Source: Paenarthrobacter sp. JL.01a
GTDB lineage: Bacteria > Actinomycetota > Actinomycetes > Actinomycetales > Micrococcaceae
Assembly: GCF_025452095.1 (NCBI RefSeq)
Contig: NZ_CP104877.1
Coordinates: forward strand, 1,798,001-1,862,000
DNA length: 64,000 nt
Reading direction: 5' to 3'
The notes below the pieces were generated by a model. The model saw nothing but the letters and a program-made list of their open reading frames with translations, was not told the origin of the DNA and did not search any database. Both the position numbers and the translations under genes were made by a program. Shown piece by piece: positions 27,801-35,662 of the stretch. Positions within the stretch are counted from its first letter, which is position 1. The number at the start of each line of letters is the position of its first letter.

Positions 27801-28425
27801 CTCCTTCGAGCGCGACATGTTGGGCCTGTACGTTTCGGACCACCCCTTGCAGGGGCTTGAGGGGGTGCTGAGCCAGCACGCGGAACAGTCGATCGCCTCG
27901 ATCATCGCCGAGGACGGACCGCACGACGGCGCCATTGTCACCATTGCGGGCATGATCACCTCCTTGAGCCGCAGGATCGCGAAGGCCAGCGGCAACGCCT
28001 ATGCCCGGGCGGAGATCGAGGATCTCGGGGCTTCGATGGAGGTCATGTTCTTTGGCCAGGTCTATGGGCCCATCGCCTCCGTGCTGGCCGAAGACTTGAT
28101 CGTGGTGGTCAAGGGCCGGCTGCAGCGGCGGGACGATGGCGCCGTGACCCTGAACTGCATGGAACTCTCGGTTCCCGATCTGAGCGAAAGCGTCAACGGC
28201 CCCGTGGTGATCACGATCCCCACGTTCAAGGCCACTGAGGCAGTGGTCACCGACCTGAGGGATGTCCTCCGCACGCACCGCGGGAATTCCGAGGTCAGGC
28301 TGAAGTTGATGGGCGATACCAAAGTGGAGGTCATGGGATTGCCCGTGCACCTCCGGGTGAACCCCAGCCCTTCGCTCTTTGGAGACCTCAAGGTCCTGCT
28401 TGGCCCGGCCTGCCTGGACAACTGA
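24868..28425 (+). CDS. dnaE1: DNA polymerase III subunit alpha
   Basis: Replicative C-family polymerase. The N-terminal PHP domain begins with HLHTHTEYSMLDG at about residue 10. The polymerase active site has PDFDVDFDD at about residues 422-430 (catalytic Asp), with GPGRGSGAGS upstream. The C-terminal OB-fold is visible around VTIAGMITSLSRR. Length about 1185 is normal for DnaE1. GTG 24868 is preferred because it lies at +1 of a candidate promoter; GTG 24865 would add one residue. It follows rluD by 22 bases and ends the long plus-strand run. Confidence 0.96.
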   Translation: MTSSNDSFVHLHTHTEYSMLDGAARLGELFDETERLGMPALATTDHGYLFGAFDFWRKATDKGIKPIIGVEAYVTPGTARGDKERVRWGDESQRKDDVSGGGSYTHMTLLSYNNVGMRNLFRASSIASLDSVFGKWPRLDRELLNTYSEGLIATTGCPSGEVQTKLRLGLYREAVEAAAEFRDIFGAENYFCELMDHGLDIERRVTGDLLRLAKELNLPLVATNDLHYTHEHDAKAHEALLAIQSGSTLLEPTYDNGGSRFAFSGSGYYLKSPQEMRELFRDHPEACDNTLLIAERCEVSFNTGANYMPRFPCPPGEDETSWLVKEVDAGLKYRYPGGIPDKVRKQADYELGVITSMGFPGYFLVVADFINWAKNNGIRVGPGRGSGAGSMVAYAMRITDLDPLQHGLIFERFLNPDRVSMPDFDVDFDDRRRSEVIDYVTKKYGDERVAMIVTYGTIKTKQALKDSSRVLGYPFSMGETLTKALPPAVMAKDIPLADIQNPEAKRYSEAGDFRQLIATDPEAAKVFETALGIEGLKRQWGVHAAGVIMSSDPIIDVIPIMRRFQDGQVITQFDYPTSEGLGLIKMDFLGLRNLTIISDALENIKMNRGVELDLETLELDDAASYELLARGDTLGVFQLDGGPMRSLLKLMKPDNFEDISAVLALYRPGPMGANAHTDYALRKNGIQEVIPIHPELEEPLKEILGGTFGLIVYQEQVMAVAQKLAGYSLGQADILRRAMGKKKKSELDKQFAGFSQGMQDNGYSMEAVKTLWDILLPFSDYAFNKAHSAAYGVISYWTAYLKAHYAPEYMAALLTSVGDDKDKSAIYLNECRRMGITVLPPDVNESSLNFTPVGQDIRFGMGAIRNVGVNVVDAMVSTRSTEGKYTSFKDFLLKVPAVVCNKRTIESLIKAGAFDSLGHHRRALAMVHEEAIDSVITLKRNEAIGQFDLFAGFEDQEPEASLTTEIPDLPEWEKKDKLSFERDMLGLYVSDHPLQGLEGVLSQHAEQSIASIIAEDGPHDGAIVTIAGMITSLSRRIAKASGNAYARAEIEDLGASMEVMFFGQVYGPIASVLAEDLIVVVKGRLQRRDDGAVTLNCMELSVPDLSESVNGPVVITIPTFKATEAVVTDLRDVLRTHRGNSEVRLKLMGDTKVEVMGLPVHLRVNPSPSLFGDLKVLLGPACLDN

Positions 28426-28474
28426 CAGCTGGGCAATCCGGGTTCGCGCTCGGCTGCAACTGAGCCGGGTCCCG

Positions 28475-28975
28475 CTAGATTTCGTAGTCCAGCGGGGCCG
28501 GCTGGCTGTATGCGCCGCTGTGGTAGAGCAGCGGGGCTCCGTCTCCGCCCACCTGCCCGTCAACGACCTCCACCACAACCACTGCATTGTTCTCAAAGGA
28601 CAGGCGCATCTGGATCTTGCCGACCAGCCAGCCGCTGACGTCCTTGAGGATGGGTACGTCGTGTGGGCCTGGTTCCCAGTGATCGCCTTCGAACCGGTCG
28701 CGGGTGCGGGCGAACCTGTTGGCCAGGGCCTGGTTTTCAAGTCCGAGCATGTGGACGCCGATGTACTCCGCGTTGGCCACTGCCGGCCACGAGCTGGAGC
28801 TCCTGGCCATGTTGAAGGTGAACCGGGGCGGCTCGGCAGACAACGACGCCACCGACGTCGCGGTGAATCCGAAGGGTTTGCCGTTGAGGTTGGCCGTGAT
28901 GATGGCAACTCCGGCGGCGTGCCTGCGGAACATTTCCCTGAATGTCTCTTCAAAACCGGATGGTTCGCTTGCCAC
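28475..28975 (-). CDS. Flavin reductase family protein (FMN-binding split barrel)
   Basis: Probable NAD(P)H:flavin reductase or the reductase component of a two-component monooxygenase; it would reduce FMN or FAD in the cytoplasm. Family features are RRHAAGVAIITA near the N-terminus, GKPFGFTATSVASLSAEPPRF, which binds the flavin and is shown here in two parts (FGFTATSVASLS, PPRFTFN), and HMLGLENQALANRFA. GTG 28975 follows AGGAGA with eight bases spacing and gives 166 residues. No partner monooxygenase is nearby, so the physiological role is open. It converges on dnaE1 with a 49-base gap. Confidence 0.87.
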   Translation of the reverse strand: MASEPSGFEETFREMFRRHAAGVAIITANLNGKPFGFTATSVASLSAEPPRFTFNMARSSSSWPAVANAEYIGVHMLGLENQALANRFARTRDRFEGDHWEPGPHDVPILKDVSGWLVGKIQMRLSFENNAVVVVEVVDGQVGGDGAPLLYHSGAYSQPAPLDYEI

Positions 28976-29071
28976 GGTGGTGTTCTCCTGGGGTGGGCTC
29001 GTACTCTGCTCCCAGAGTATTCCTCCGGGGCCGCGGTTCCCTCTTTTTGCTTTGCAAGCGTGAACCTTTGT

Positions 29072-29077
29072 TAATCT
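29072..29077 (+). promoter_or_regulatory. -10 element for a probable leaderless transcript
   Basis: TAATCT lies seven bases before ATG 29085, which has no Shine-Dalgarno sequence. Confidence 0.4.
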
Positions 29078-29084
29078 GGGTTGC

Positions 29085-29618
29085 ATGACCGAGCCCCTTG
29101 TGAACCATCCGACTGTTTCCCAACCGGCTCAGGCCTCCGGATCCCGTGGGGGACGGGACATCCTATGGCTGGTTCTGCCCGCGGTTTCCGGCGTCGTCGT
29201 GGGCATTTTGTGGTGGCTGCTGGCTCCGGGTGGTCTCAACCTCATTTCCGGAAATCCCGATCTGTCGAATCCGGACAACCCCGGCTCATGGCTTCCCCGG
29301 GACCTTGTCCTGGCAGCGCTGATGCTGGTGTCGGGCTGCGTCGTCGGACTCCTGCTCGACGGAAAGCTCGAAGGATCAGCTGCGCGACGCCGGTTGGTGT
29401 ACGCACTGCTGGGAGGCGTAGCGGGTGCGCTCACCGCCTGGCTTGCCGGCTTGCTCGCGGCACAGCTGTGGGGTCCTCCGCCCAACCCGAACCTTGGCCC
29501 AGGGTACGGCTTTACCCTCCGGTCCTATGCCGTGCTGCTGCTATGGACTGGCGCGACGTCCTTTGTCACCTTCGTCCTGTCCCTGTTCGGGGTTCTTTCC
29601 AAGAAGCCCGTAAAATAG
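29085..29618 (+). CDS. Hypothetical four-helix membrane protein, 177 aa
   Basis: Not confidently assigned to a family; the pattern ([23 protein letters not shown], shown as two parts LVLPAVSG and [11 protein letters not shown], plus [12 protein letters not shown]) resembles DUF2567-type actinobacterial proteins. Four membrane segments lie at about residues 26-46, 72-90, 100-125 and 145-170. A short polar N-terminus is cytoplasmic by the positive-inside rule. It ends five bases before hisD, but hisD has its own promoter candidate inside this gene's last codons. No enzymatic motif is visible. Confidence 0.75.
   Translation: MTEPLVNHPTVSQPAQASGSRGGRDILWLVLPAVSGVVVGILWWLLAPGGLNLISGNPDLSNPDNPGSWLPRDLVLAALMLVSGCVVGLLLDGKLEGSAARRRLVYALLGGVAGALTAWLAGLLAAQLWGPPPNPNLGPGYGFTLRSYAVLLLWTGATSFVTFVLSLFGVLSKKPVK
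29611..29616 (+). promoter_or_regulatory. -10 element for a probable leaderless hisD transcript
   Basis: TAAAAT ends at the first base of the upstream gene's stop codon and lies six bases before GTG 29623. No Shine-Dalgarno sequence is present. Confidence 0.5.
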
Positions 29619-29622
29619 CCGG

Positions 29623-30981
29623 GTGACCACTTCCTCCGATACTTCCGCCCCAACCGCCCTCAACTTCCGGAGCATAGACTTCCGGGGCCGCCGCCTGTCC
29701 CTGGCCGAGCTCCGTGCAGCTGTTCCCAGGGCGCGCCATCAGACCATGGCGGACGCGGAACAGAAGGTCCAGGACATTATTTCCGCTGTCCGCAGCCGCG
29801 GCTTCAGCGCCCTGGCCGAGTTGGCCAGTAAGTTCGACGGCGTGGAACAGTCCCACCCCCGGGTCTCCCCGGAGGCGCTGGACCAGGCCCTGGCCGGGCT
29901 TGATCCGGCTGTACGGGCAGCCCTGGAAGAGTCGATCAGCAGGGCCCGGCAGTTCGCCGACCGCCAGCGCCCCGCCAATGTGGACGTCTCCCTCGGGGAC
30001 GGCGCCGTCGTCAGCCAGAACTGGATCCCAGTGGGCCGGGTGGGTCTGTATGTTCCCGGCGGGCTGGCTCCCTTGGCCTCCTCCGTCATCATGAACGTTG
30101 TTCCCGCGGTGGCTGCCGGCGTCGAATCGATCGCCCTGGCATCCCCACCGCAAAAGGACTTTGGCGGACTGCCGCACCCCACGATTCTCGCGGCAGCCAA
30201 GCTTCTGGGCATTGACGAGGTCTACGCCATCGGCGGCGCGCAGGCCATTGTGTCATTCGCCTACGGCATCCCGGGCTCGGGTGAGGAACTGCCCATCGAG
30301 CCCGTGGACGTCGTCACGGGTCCGGGCAACATCTTCGTGGCCACGGCAAAGCGCCTGGTCAAGGGTGTGGTGGGGATCGACTCGGAGGCGGGAACCACGG
30401 AGATCGCCATCCTGGCCGACTCCACAGCGCAGGCCCCACTCGTGGCCGCCGATCTCATCAGCCAGGCAGAGCATGATCCCAAAGCAGCTTCAGTCCTGGT
30501 GACCGATTCCGCGGAGTTGGCTGGCGCCGTCGTCGTTGAGCTTGAACGCCAAGCCTTCAAGACCAAGCACAGTGCCCGCGTTCTTGAGGCTTTGTCCGGT
30601 CCGCAGTCGGGCATGGTGCTGGTGGATGATCTTGAGCAGGGGATCGCGGTCTGCAACGCGTACGCGGCGGAGCACCTGGAAATCATGACGGCGGATGCTG
30701 CCGCGGTAGCTGCCCGGATCCACAACGCCGGAGCCATCTTCGTCGGGGATTACAGTCCGGTCAGCCTGGGCGACTACTGCGCCGGTTCCAACCACGTGCT
30801 GCCCACCAGCGGCACGGCGGCGTTCTCTTCAGGGCTGAACGTGACCACTTTCCTGCGTGCGGTGCAGGTCATCAATTACAACCGCGAGGCCCTGGAACAG
30901 GTCAGCGGCCACATCGTCAGCTTGTCCGGGGCAGAAGACCTCCCGGGCCACGGAGATGCTGTCCGGATCCGCTTTCAGTAG
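29623..30981 (+). CDS. hisD: Histidinol dehydrogenase
   Basis: Zinc enzyme that oxidises L-histidinol to L-histidine in two NAD-linked steps, the end of the histidine pathway. Recognisable regions are [47 protein letters not shown] and [18 protein letters not shown] near the C-terminus. Length 452 is typical. GTG 29623 lies six bases after TAAAAT. In many actinobacteria hisD heads a his operon; here it stands alone and is followed by nrdR, so the other his genes lie elsewhere. Confidence 0.95.
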   Translation: MTTSSDTSAPTALNFRSIDFRGRRLSLAELRAAVPRARHQTMADAEQKVQDIISAVRSRGFSALAELASKFDGVEQSHPRVSPEALDQALAGLDPAVRAALEESISRARQFADRQRPANVDVSLGDGAVVSQNWIPVGRVGLYVPGGLAPLASSVIMNVVPAVAAGVESIALASPPQKDFGGLPHPTILAAAKLLGIDEVYAIGGAQAIVSFAYGIPGSGEELPIEPVDVVTGPGNIFVATAKRLVKGVVGIDSEAGTTEIAILADSTAQAPLVAADLISQAEHDPKAASVLVTDSAELAGAVVVELERQAFKTKHSARVLEALSGPQSGMVLVDDLEQGIAVCNAYAAEHLEIMTADAAAVAARIHNAGAIFVGDYSPVSLGDYCAGSNHVLPTSGTAAFSSGLNVTTFLRAVQVINYNREALEQVSGHIVSLSGAEDLPGHGDAVRIRFQ

Positions 30982-30989
30982 AGGGCCAA

Positions 30990-31027
30990 CCACTACATAT
31001 AAGGGTGCCCACCACAACATGTAGTAA
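30990..31027 (+). promoter_or_regulatory. Two NrdR-box-like sites upstream of nrdR
   Basis: Two 16-base sites with cores CTACATATA (box 1, 30990-31005) and CAACATGTAGT (box 2, 31012-31027), 22 bases apart, about two helical turns. They resemble the AT-rich NrdR consensus, in which tandem boxes precede ribonucleotide reductase genes and sometimes nrdR itself. Box 1 is the weaker match. Confidence 0.5.
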
Positions 31028-31065
31028 TTACAAGCTTGTCATTATCGTGGGTACCTACGTAAACT

Positions 31066-31096
31066 GGTGCCGGAAGTGAATCTTCCGGCACCTTTT
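31066..31096 (+). terminator. Intrinsic terminator between hisD and nrdR
   Basis: Perfect 11-base stem GGTGCCGGAAG / CTTCCGGCACC, loop TGAAT, then TTTT. It probably ends hisD transcripts. It also lies between the NrdR-like boxes and nrdR, so it could act on a leader transcript. Confidence 0.85.
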
Positions 31097-31154
31097 GCGT
31101 CTCCGGCGACTTGCCGGCCGGCCCTCGTGCCGGAGTTGTCAGGGGAGGCCCAGC

Positions 31155-31658
31155 GTGTATTGTCCGTTCTGCCGGAATCCTGATTCCCGCGTCGTCGACA
31201 GCCGGATGGCGGACGACGGCTCTTCCATCCGCCGCCGCAGGCAATGCCCGGAATGCGGCCGCCGCTTCACGACGGTGGAAACAACCAGCCTTTCCGTCAT
31301 CAAACGCTCAGGCGTCGGTGAACCGTTCAGCCGCATCAAGGTCATCAGTGGTGTGCGCAAGGCCTGCCAGGGCCGGCCCGTCACCGAGGACGATCTCGCC
31401 ATGCTTGCACAGGAAGTGGAAGAGAACATCCGTTCCTCCGGGGCCGCCGAGATCGATGCCCATGAGGTGGGGCTCGCCATTCTTGGTCCGCTCCGCAAGC
31501 TCGACGAGGTGGCCTACCTCCGCTTCGCCAGCGTCTACCAGGCCTTTGAATCGTTGGAAGACTTTGAGTCCGCTATTTCCTTGCTCCGCCACGAGCACGA
31601 GGGGCAGGCGAAAGCCGGGAGCAAGCAGCCCAAGGGCACCGAGGCGAGCCAACTCTAG
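31155..31658 (+). CDS. nrdR: Transcriptional repressor NrdR
   Basis: Zinc-ribbon and ATP-cone repressor of ribonucleotide reductase genes that senses (d)ATP. The zinc ribbon uses CPFC (Cys3, Cys6) and CPEC (Cys31, Cys34). The ATP-cone follows from about residue 46 ([17 protein letters not shown]) to about 136. GTG 31155 gives 167 residues with the standard N-terminus [13 protein letters not shown] and follows GGGGAGG by six bases. It is not adjacent to a ribonucleotide reductase gene. It converges on the SDR gene with a hairpin between. Confidence 0.95.
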   Translation: MYCPFCRNPDSRVVDSRMADDGSSIRRRRQCPECGRRFTTVETTSLSVIKRSGVGEPFSRIKVISGVRKACQGRPVTEDDLAMLAQEVEENIRSSGAAEIDAHEVGLAILGPLRKLDEVAYLRFASVYQAFESLEDFESAISLLRHEHEGQAKAGSKQPKGTEASQL

Positions 31659-31660
31659 CT

Positions 31661-31700
31661 CCGGTGGCGGCAGCGGAGGGGAAGCCGCAGCCGCCACCGG
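31661..31700. terminator. Convergent hairpin between nrdR and the SDR gene
   Basis: Perfect 11-base arms CCGGTGGCGGC / GCCGCCACCGG with an 18-base loop. No T-tract on either side, so termination is inferred from position. Confidence 0.5.
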
Positions 31701-31718
31701 CACCAAGTACAGGGCTGA

Positions 31719-32486
31719 TCAGCGTCCGCCGGAGACCGGGAGCACCGCGCCGGTGATATAGCCGGCGTCACTGGACATCAGCCACATCACCGCTGCCGCC
31801 ACCTCTTCGGGCTCGGCTCCGCGGCCCATGGGAATTGTCGGGTTCAGCCGCTCCACGCGGTCCGGCATTCCGGCCGCCGCATGCAGTCCGGTATTGGTGC
31901 TTCCGGGCGCCACGGCGTTGACCCTGATGCCCTGCTTGGCAACCTCGGCGGCCAGCCCCACGGTCAAGACATCCACGGCACCCTTCGTGGCCGCATAGTG
32001 GACCCAGGTTCCCGGCGAACCGGCCTTGGTGGCGGTGGAGGAGATGTTGACGATCGAACCGCCTCTGCCGCCTGAATCCACCGAGAGCCTCCGGACGGCT
32101 TCCTGGCACATGTAGATCATGCCGGCCACGTTGACGTCGCATACACGCTGGACTGTTTCCGCGGGCACGTCCACCAAGGGGCCAATCAGGTTGCCCGTGA
32201 TGGCCGCATTGTTGATAACGGCCCTCACGGTTCCCAGCCTTCCCGCTTCATCAAACAAACGTTCGACGTCGGCGGGACGGCTGACGTCGGCTTGGACAGC
32301 GTGTGCCCGGCCGCCTTCGTCGCGGATGCTTCGAACGACGTTCTCGGCCCCTGTGACGTCCGAGGAATAGTTGACGACAACCTCGTATCCGGCCAATGCG
32401 GCTGCACGGGCTACGGCTGCGCCGATCCCACGGCTCGCCCCGGTGACAATTGCAATACCCGCCTGGGTGGTCTGGTCCCCGGCCAT
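31719..32486 (-). CDS. SDR family oxidoreductase
   Basis: Classical short-chain dehydrogenase/reductase of 255 residues, substrate unknown. The cofactor motif GASRGIG is at residues 16-22, NNAA at 92-95, the catalytic Ser in ISST near 149-151, and Tyr164-x3-Lys168 (YAATK). VNYSS after the second beta strand suggests NADPH rather than NADH. The C-terminal SDAGYITGAVLPVSGG is a family pattern. It resembles FabG-like and sugar dehydrogenases. ATG 32486 is seven bases from the ppgK stop, so it is probably transcribed after ppgK. Confidence 0.9.
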   Translation of the reverse strand: MAGDQTTQAGIAIVTGASRGIGAAVARAAALAGYEVVVNYSSDVTGAENVVRSIRDEGGRAHAVQADVSRPADVERLFDEAGRLGTVRAVINNAAITGNLIGPLVDVPAETVQRVCDVNVAGMIYMCQEAVRRLSVDSGGRGGSIVNISSTATKAGSPGTWVHYAATKGAVDVLTVGLAAEVAKQGIRVNAVAPGSTNTGLHAAAGMPDRVERLNPTIPMGRGAEPEEVAAAVMWLMSSDAGYITGAVLPVSGGR

Positions 32487-32493
32487 GGACTGT

Positions 32494-33312
32494 CTACTTG
32501 GCGAGCTTGTGGTGCAGGGCGACTTCCAGCGCCGCACCAACGATCCCGGCGTCGTTCTTCAGCTTCGCAGTGACGATCTTGGTGCGGAGATCCAGGTGCG
32601 GGAAGTACTCGTCCGAACGCTTGGAGATGCCGCCGCCCACAATGAAGAGCTCGGGGGAGAACAGGAACTCCACGTGCTGGAGGTACCTGTTGAGCAGCAC
32701 GCCGTACTCGTCCCAGCTGAGGCCGTCGCGTTCGCGGGCGACGGCGGAAGCCTTCGTCTCGGCGTCGTGGCCGTCCACCTCGAGGTGGCCGAGCTCGGCG
32801 TTGGGGACCAGCTGCCCGTTGAAGATGAACGCCGATCCGATGCCCGTTCCGAGAGTGATCACCAGGACCGTGCCGTCGACACCTTCGCCCGCGCCGTAGC
32901 GTGCCTCGGCGAGGCCGGCGGCGTCGGCGTCGTTGATGACCTCAACGGGGCGGCCGAGGCGGTGGGTGAACTTCTTGTCGATGTCTGTTTCCAGCCAGGA
33001 CTTGTCCACGTTTGCCGCGGAATGGACTACGCCGTGCTGGATGATGCCGGGAAAAGTAACGCCCACGGGGGAATCCGCTGCCGGCGCGTCGGGGCGCTTG
33101 GACAGTTCCTCAACGATCTCGGCAACGACATCTGCCACGGCCTCGGGCGTAGCCGGCTGAGGGGTGGGAACCCGGAAACGGTCACCAATCAGCTTGCCCT
33201 TCTTCAGGTCGACGATGCCGCCCTTGATTCCGGTACCGCCGATGTCGATACCGATCAGTGGCGCGTTCTTGTGGGTTTTCTCATCCTTCTTGGACAATGC
33301 ATTTCCGATCAT
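32494..33312 (-). CDS. ppgK: Polyphosphate glucokinase (ROK family)
   Basis: Phosphorylates glucose using inorganic polyphosphate, and often ATP, giving glucose 6-phosphate. The ROK phosphate-binding motif [10 protein letters not shown] is at residues 23-32. [26 protein letters not shown] with the catalytic Asp, LGTGIGSA and [13 protein letters not shown], here in parts, match PpgK proteins; an Arthrobacter glucomannokinase of this family is well studied and also takes mannose. ATG 33312 gives 272 residues; an in-frame start eight codons earlier is possible, and neither has a clear ribosome-binding site. Confidence 0.92.
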   Translation of the reverse strand: MIGNALSKKDEKTHKNAPLIGIDIGGTGIKGGIVDLKKGKLIGDRFRVPTPQPATPEAVADVVAEIVEELSKRPDAPAADSPVGVTFPGIIQHGVVHSAANVDKSWLETDIDKKFTHRLGRPVEVINDADAAGLAEARYGAGEGVDGTVLVITLGTGIGSAFIFNGQLVPNAELGHLEVDGHDAETKASAVARERDGLSWDEYGVLLNRYLQHVEFLFSPELFIVGGGISKRSDEYFPHLDLRTKIVTAKLKNDAGIVGAALEVALHHKLAK

Positions 33313-33369
33313 GGCAGGAGGGGATGGGCAAGGCACAGCCAGCCGGGCTGCGTGGACCTTCCGGAGAGC

Positions 33370-34248
33370 TCAGGGAAGGGTCAGGATTTCCGCGCCGGTC
33401 TCGGTGACCAGCAGCGTGTGCTCGAATTGGGCGGTTCGTTTGTGGTCGCGGGTGACAACTGTCCAGTCGTCAGCCCACATGTCCCATTCGATGGTGCCGA
33501 GGGTAAGCATGGGTTCGATGGTGAAGACCATGCCAGCCTCGATCACGGTGTTGTACGCCGGGGCTGCGTCGTAATGCGGAATGATGAGGCCTGTGTGGAA
33601 GGCCTCGCCCACGCCGTGGCCGGTAAAGTCCCGCACCACGCCGTAGCCGAAGCGCTTGGCGTAGGACTGGATCGCCCGACCGATTACGTTGATTTCGCGG
33701 CCCGGGGCCACGGCCTTGATGGCCCGGTTGAGCGACTCCTGCGTACGCTCAACCAGCAAACGGGACTCTTCGTCCACGTCGCCAACCAGGAAAGTGTAGT
33801 TGGTGTCCCCATGGACACCGCCAATGAACGCGGTGATGTCGATGTTCAGGATGTCCCCGTCCTGGACCACCGTGGAGTCGGGAATGCCGTGGCAAATGAC
33901 CTCATTGAGGGAGGAACACAGGGACTTGGGGAAGCCCCGGTAGCCCAGGGTGGACGGGTAGGCCTGGTGATCGAGGAGGAACTCGTGGCCCACCTTGTCC
34001 AGTTGGTCAGTTGTGACGCCTGGCTTGATGTGTTTGCCTACTTCGACGATCGCCTGAGCGGCGATCTTGCTGGCCCTGCGGATCTTCTCAACCGTCTCAG
34101 GTGACTTGACCTCGGACCCGGTGAACTTTGCCGGCGCCTTCTTCCCAACGTACTCGGGACGGGGGATCGACGCGGGGACGGGGAGTTCAGGGCTGATGGT
34201 TCCCGGGGTGAGGGCGCCAATGGGTGCGGTCGAAGCAAGAGAAGGCAT
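33370..34248 (-). CDS. map: Methionine aminopeptidase type I
   Basis: Removes the initiator methionine from nascent proteins. The metal ligands of the family are visible: the two Asp in [12 protein letters not shown], His in [11 protein letters not shown], Glu in [10 protein letters not shown] and Glu in [11 protein letters not shown]. The N-terminal 40-residue extension with PRPEYVGK is typical of the actinobacterial type Ic form. ATG 34248 lies six bases after TATGAT and gives 292 residues; no Shine-Dalgarno sequence is present. It diverges from the SPOR-like micro-protein. Confidence 0.95.
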   Translation of the reverse strand: MPSLASTAPIGALTPGTISPELPVPASIPRPEYVGKKAPAKFTGSEVKSPETVEKIRRASKIAAQAIVEVGKHIKPGVTTDQLDKVGHEFLLDHQAYPSTLGYRGFPKSLCSSLNEVICHGIPDSTVVQDGDILNIDITAFIGGVHGDTNYTFLVGDVDEESRLLVERTQESLNRAIKAVAPGREINVIGRAIQSYAKRFGYGVVRDFTGHGVGEAFHTGLIIPHYDAAPAYNTVIEAGMVFTIEPMLTLGTIEWDMWADDWTVVTRDHKRTAQFEHTLLVTETGAEILTLP

Positions 34249-34254
34249 AGATTG

Positions 34255-34260
34255 ATCATA
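34255..34260 (-). promoter_or_regulatory. -10 element for a probable leaderless map transcript
   Basis: On the minus strand TATGAT lies six bases before ATG 34248. Confidence 0.55.
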
Positions 34261-34356
34261 TAAGGCACGCAAGAGACGTAAGTAACAATATGCGGCAAGG
34301 TTCCTGTGACTGCGCCAACGTTACGCGATGGGCGGCCCGAGCCAGGAGGAGGAGAC

Positions 34357-34521
34357 GTGACGGAGTACTGGTACAACGTCAAGACGCACGAGATCGAAGA
34401 GGACGCCATGTCCGATTGGAGCCAGCTGATTGGCCCGTATAAAACCCGGCAAGAAGCTGAGCACGCCTTGGAAAAGGTGAAGGCGCGCAACGACGCCTGG
34501 GATGCCCAGGACGACGACTAG
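34357..34521 (+). CDS. SPOR-like micro-protein, 54 aa
   Basis: Tiny acidic protein resembling half of a SPOR domain: YWYNVKTHEIEE followed by GPYKTRQEAEHALEKVKARN. Full SPOR domains of about 70 residues bind denuded glycan strands, but this has no signal peptide or membrane segment, so glycan binding is doubtful. GTG 34357 follows GGAGGAGGAGAC, an excellent ribosome-binding site; a longer frame upstream lacks one. It is divergent from map and convergent with panB. Similar short proteins occur beside map in related genomes as far as I recall. Confidence 0.75.
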   Translation: MTEYWYNVKTHEIEEDAMSDWSQLIGPYKTRQEAEHALEKVKARNDAWDAQDDD

Positions 34522-34538
34522 CCCGGCCTCGACCGGCA

Positions 34539-34567
34539 GCCGGCCCGGCTCTGGCACCCGGTCCGGC
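34539..34567. terminator. Convergent hairpin between the SPOR-like gene and panB
   Basis: Arms GCCGGCCCGG and CCGGTCCGGC pair with one mismatch. No T-tract. Confidence 0.4.
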
Positions 34568-35472
34568 TAGAAGGAGTGTTCCGGTCCGGGGAACTGCCCG
34601 GACCGGACGTCCTCTCCATAAGCGGCGGCGGCGTCGCTCAGCGTAGTCCGCAGGTCGGCGTATTGCTTGACGAATTTCGCCATCTTCCCGCCTCGGAGTC
34701 CCGCCATGTCCTGCCAGACGAGGACCTGGCCGGTGGTTTCTTTTCCTGCGCCGATGCCCACCGTTGGCACCCTCAGTGCGGCGTCGATGGCCGCAGCGGT
34801 TTCGGCGGGGACCATTTCCATCAGCACGCTGAAGGCTCCAGCGTCCTGAAGGGCCAGGGCATCGTCCACAAGCCGCTGTGCGTCGTCCCCCCGGCCCTGG
34901 ACGCGGTAGCCGCCCAGGGAATGCTCGCTTTGTGGCGTGAAGCCGATGTGGGCCATGACCGGGATGCCGGCTTGGACCATGGCTTTGACGGTCTCGGCGT
35001 AGTACGCGGTGCCCTCGATTTTCACTGCATGCGCCAATCCCTCTTTCAGGAAGCGCACACCGGTCGCTACGGCCTGGCCGGGAGAGACCTCATAGCTGCC
35101 AAAGGGCAGGTCTGCAATCACCAGCGCCCGTTTGGCGGCCCGGCTTACGGCACGCGTCAGGGGAAGCAGCTCGTCCACAGTGACGGGAAGGCTGGTCTCA
35201 TTGCCGAAGACATTGTTGGAAGCGGAATCGCCAACCAGCAGGACTTCGATGCCGGCCTGGTCAAAAATTTCCGCCGTGTACTGCTCATAGGCGGTCAGCA
35301 TGGCGAAGCGTTCACCGTTGTCCTTGGCCTGCTGAAGGTGGTGGATGCGTATACGGCTGGCCGGCTTCCTGCCGGCCGCTGGCGGCGTTTGCGCACCGGT
35401 TCCGGGGCCGCTCCCGTAGGGGGCGGGAACTTCGGCGGGCGTAGTGGACTCAGGGAGGTTGCTCGGGGCCAT
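34567..35472 (-). CDS. panB: 3-methyl-2-oxobutanoate hydroxymethyltransferase
   Basis: First committed enzyme of pantothenate biosynthesis, making ketopantoate from 2-oxoisovalerate and methylenetetrahydrofolate. [11 protein letters not shown] carries the metal-binding Asp, [13 protein letters not shown] follows, and [19 protein letters not shown] (here in two parts, HIGFTPQ and [10 protein letters not shown]) and [17 protein letters not shown] are family signatures. A 40-residue Pro-rich N-terminal extension precedes the barrel. ATG 35472 lies six bases after TAAGCT, so the transcript is probably leaderless. panC and panD are not in the window. Confidence 0.95.
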   Translation of the reverse strand: MAPSNLPESTTPAEVPAPYGSGPGTGAQTPPAAGRKPASRIRIHHLQQAKDNGERFAMLTAYEQYTAEIFDQAGIEVLLVGDSASNNVFGNETSLPVTVDELLPLTRAVSRAAKRALVIADLPFGSYEVSPGQAVATGVRFLKEGLAHAVKIEGTAYYAETVKAMVQAGIPVMAHIGFTPQSEHSLGGYRVQGRGDDAQRLVDDALALQDAGAFSVLMEMVPAETAAAIDAALRVPTVGIGAGKETTGQVLVWQDMAGLRGGKMAKFVKQYADLRTTLSDAAAAYGEDVRSGQFPGPEHSF

Positions 35473-35478
35473 GGATAG

Positions 35479-35484
35479 AGCTTA
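35479..35484 (-). promoter_or_regulatory. -10 element for a probable leaderless panB transcript
   Basis: On the minus strand TAAGCT lies six bases before ATG 35472. The same hexamer precedes lipB and the membrane protein at 53739. Confidence 0.5.
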
Positions 35485-35521
35485 AGCGGTGCCGACGGCG
35501 GCTGCCACCAGTGTGCCCGGC

Positions 35522-35547
35522 GTCACCTTATGTAAACGGTGTGTTAC
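35522..35547 (+). promoter_or_regulatory. GlnR-like site upstream of glnA2
   Basis: GTCAC (35522-35526), six bases, TAAAC (35533-35537), five bases, GTTAC (35543-35547). The first pair fits the actinobacterial GlnR half-site pattern GTnAC-N6-GAAAC with one mismatch. It lies about 115-140 bases before the glnA2 start. Confidence 0.4.
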
Positions 35548-35662
35548 GCGCAGCTACTGCTGCGGCATTAGCAGTGATCTCTTAGTAGAGTGAAGGCTGA
35601 GCTGCCGTGGCTTCTATCCCTTGAAACCAGCGGCATGGACACCGAATCGGAAATGAGGCCCT

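Noticed and set aside
29085..30981. Start of a histidine operon
   Set aside because: Only hisD is present; a terminator and nrdR follow immediately.
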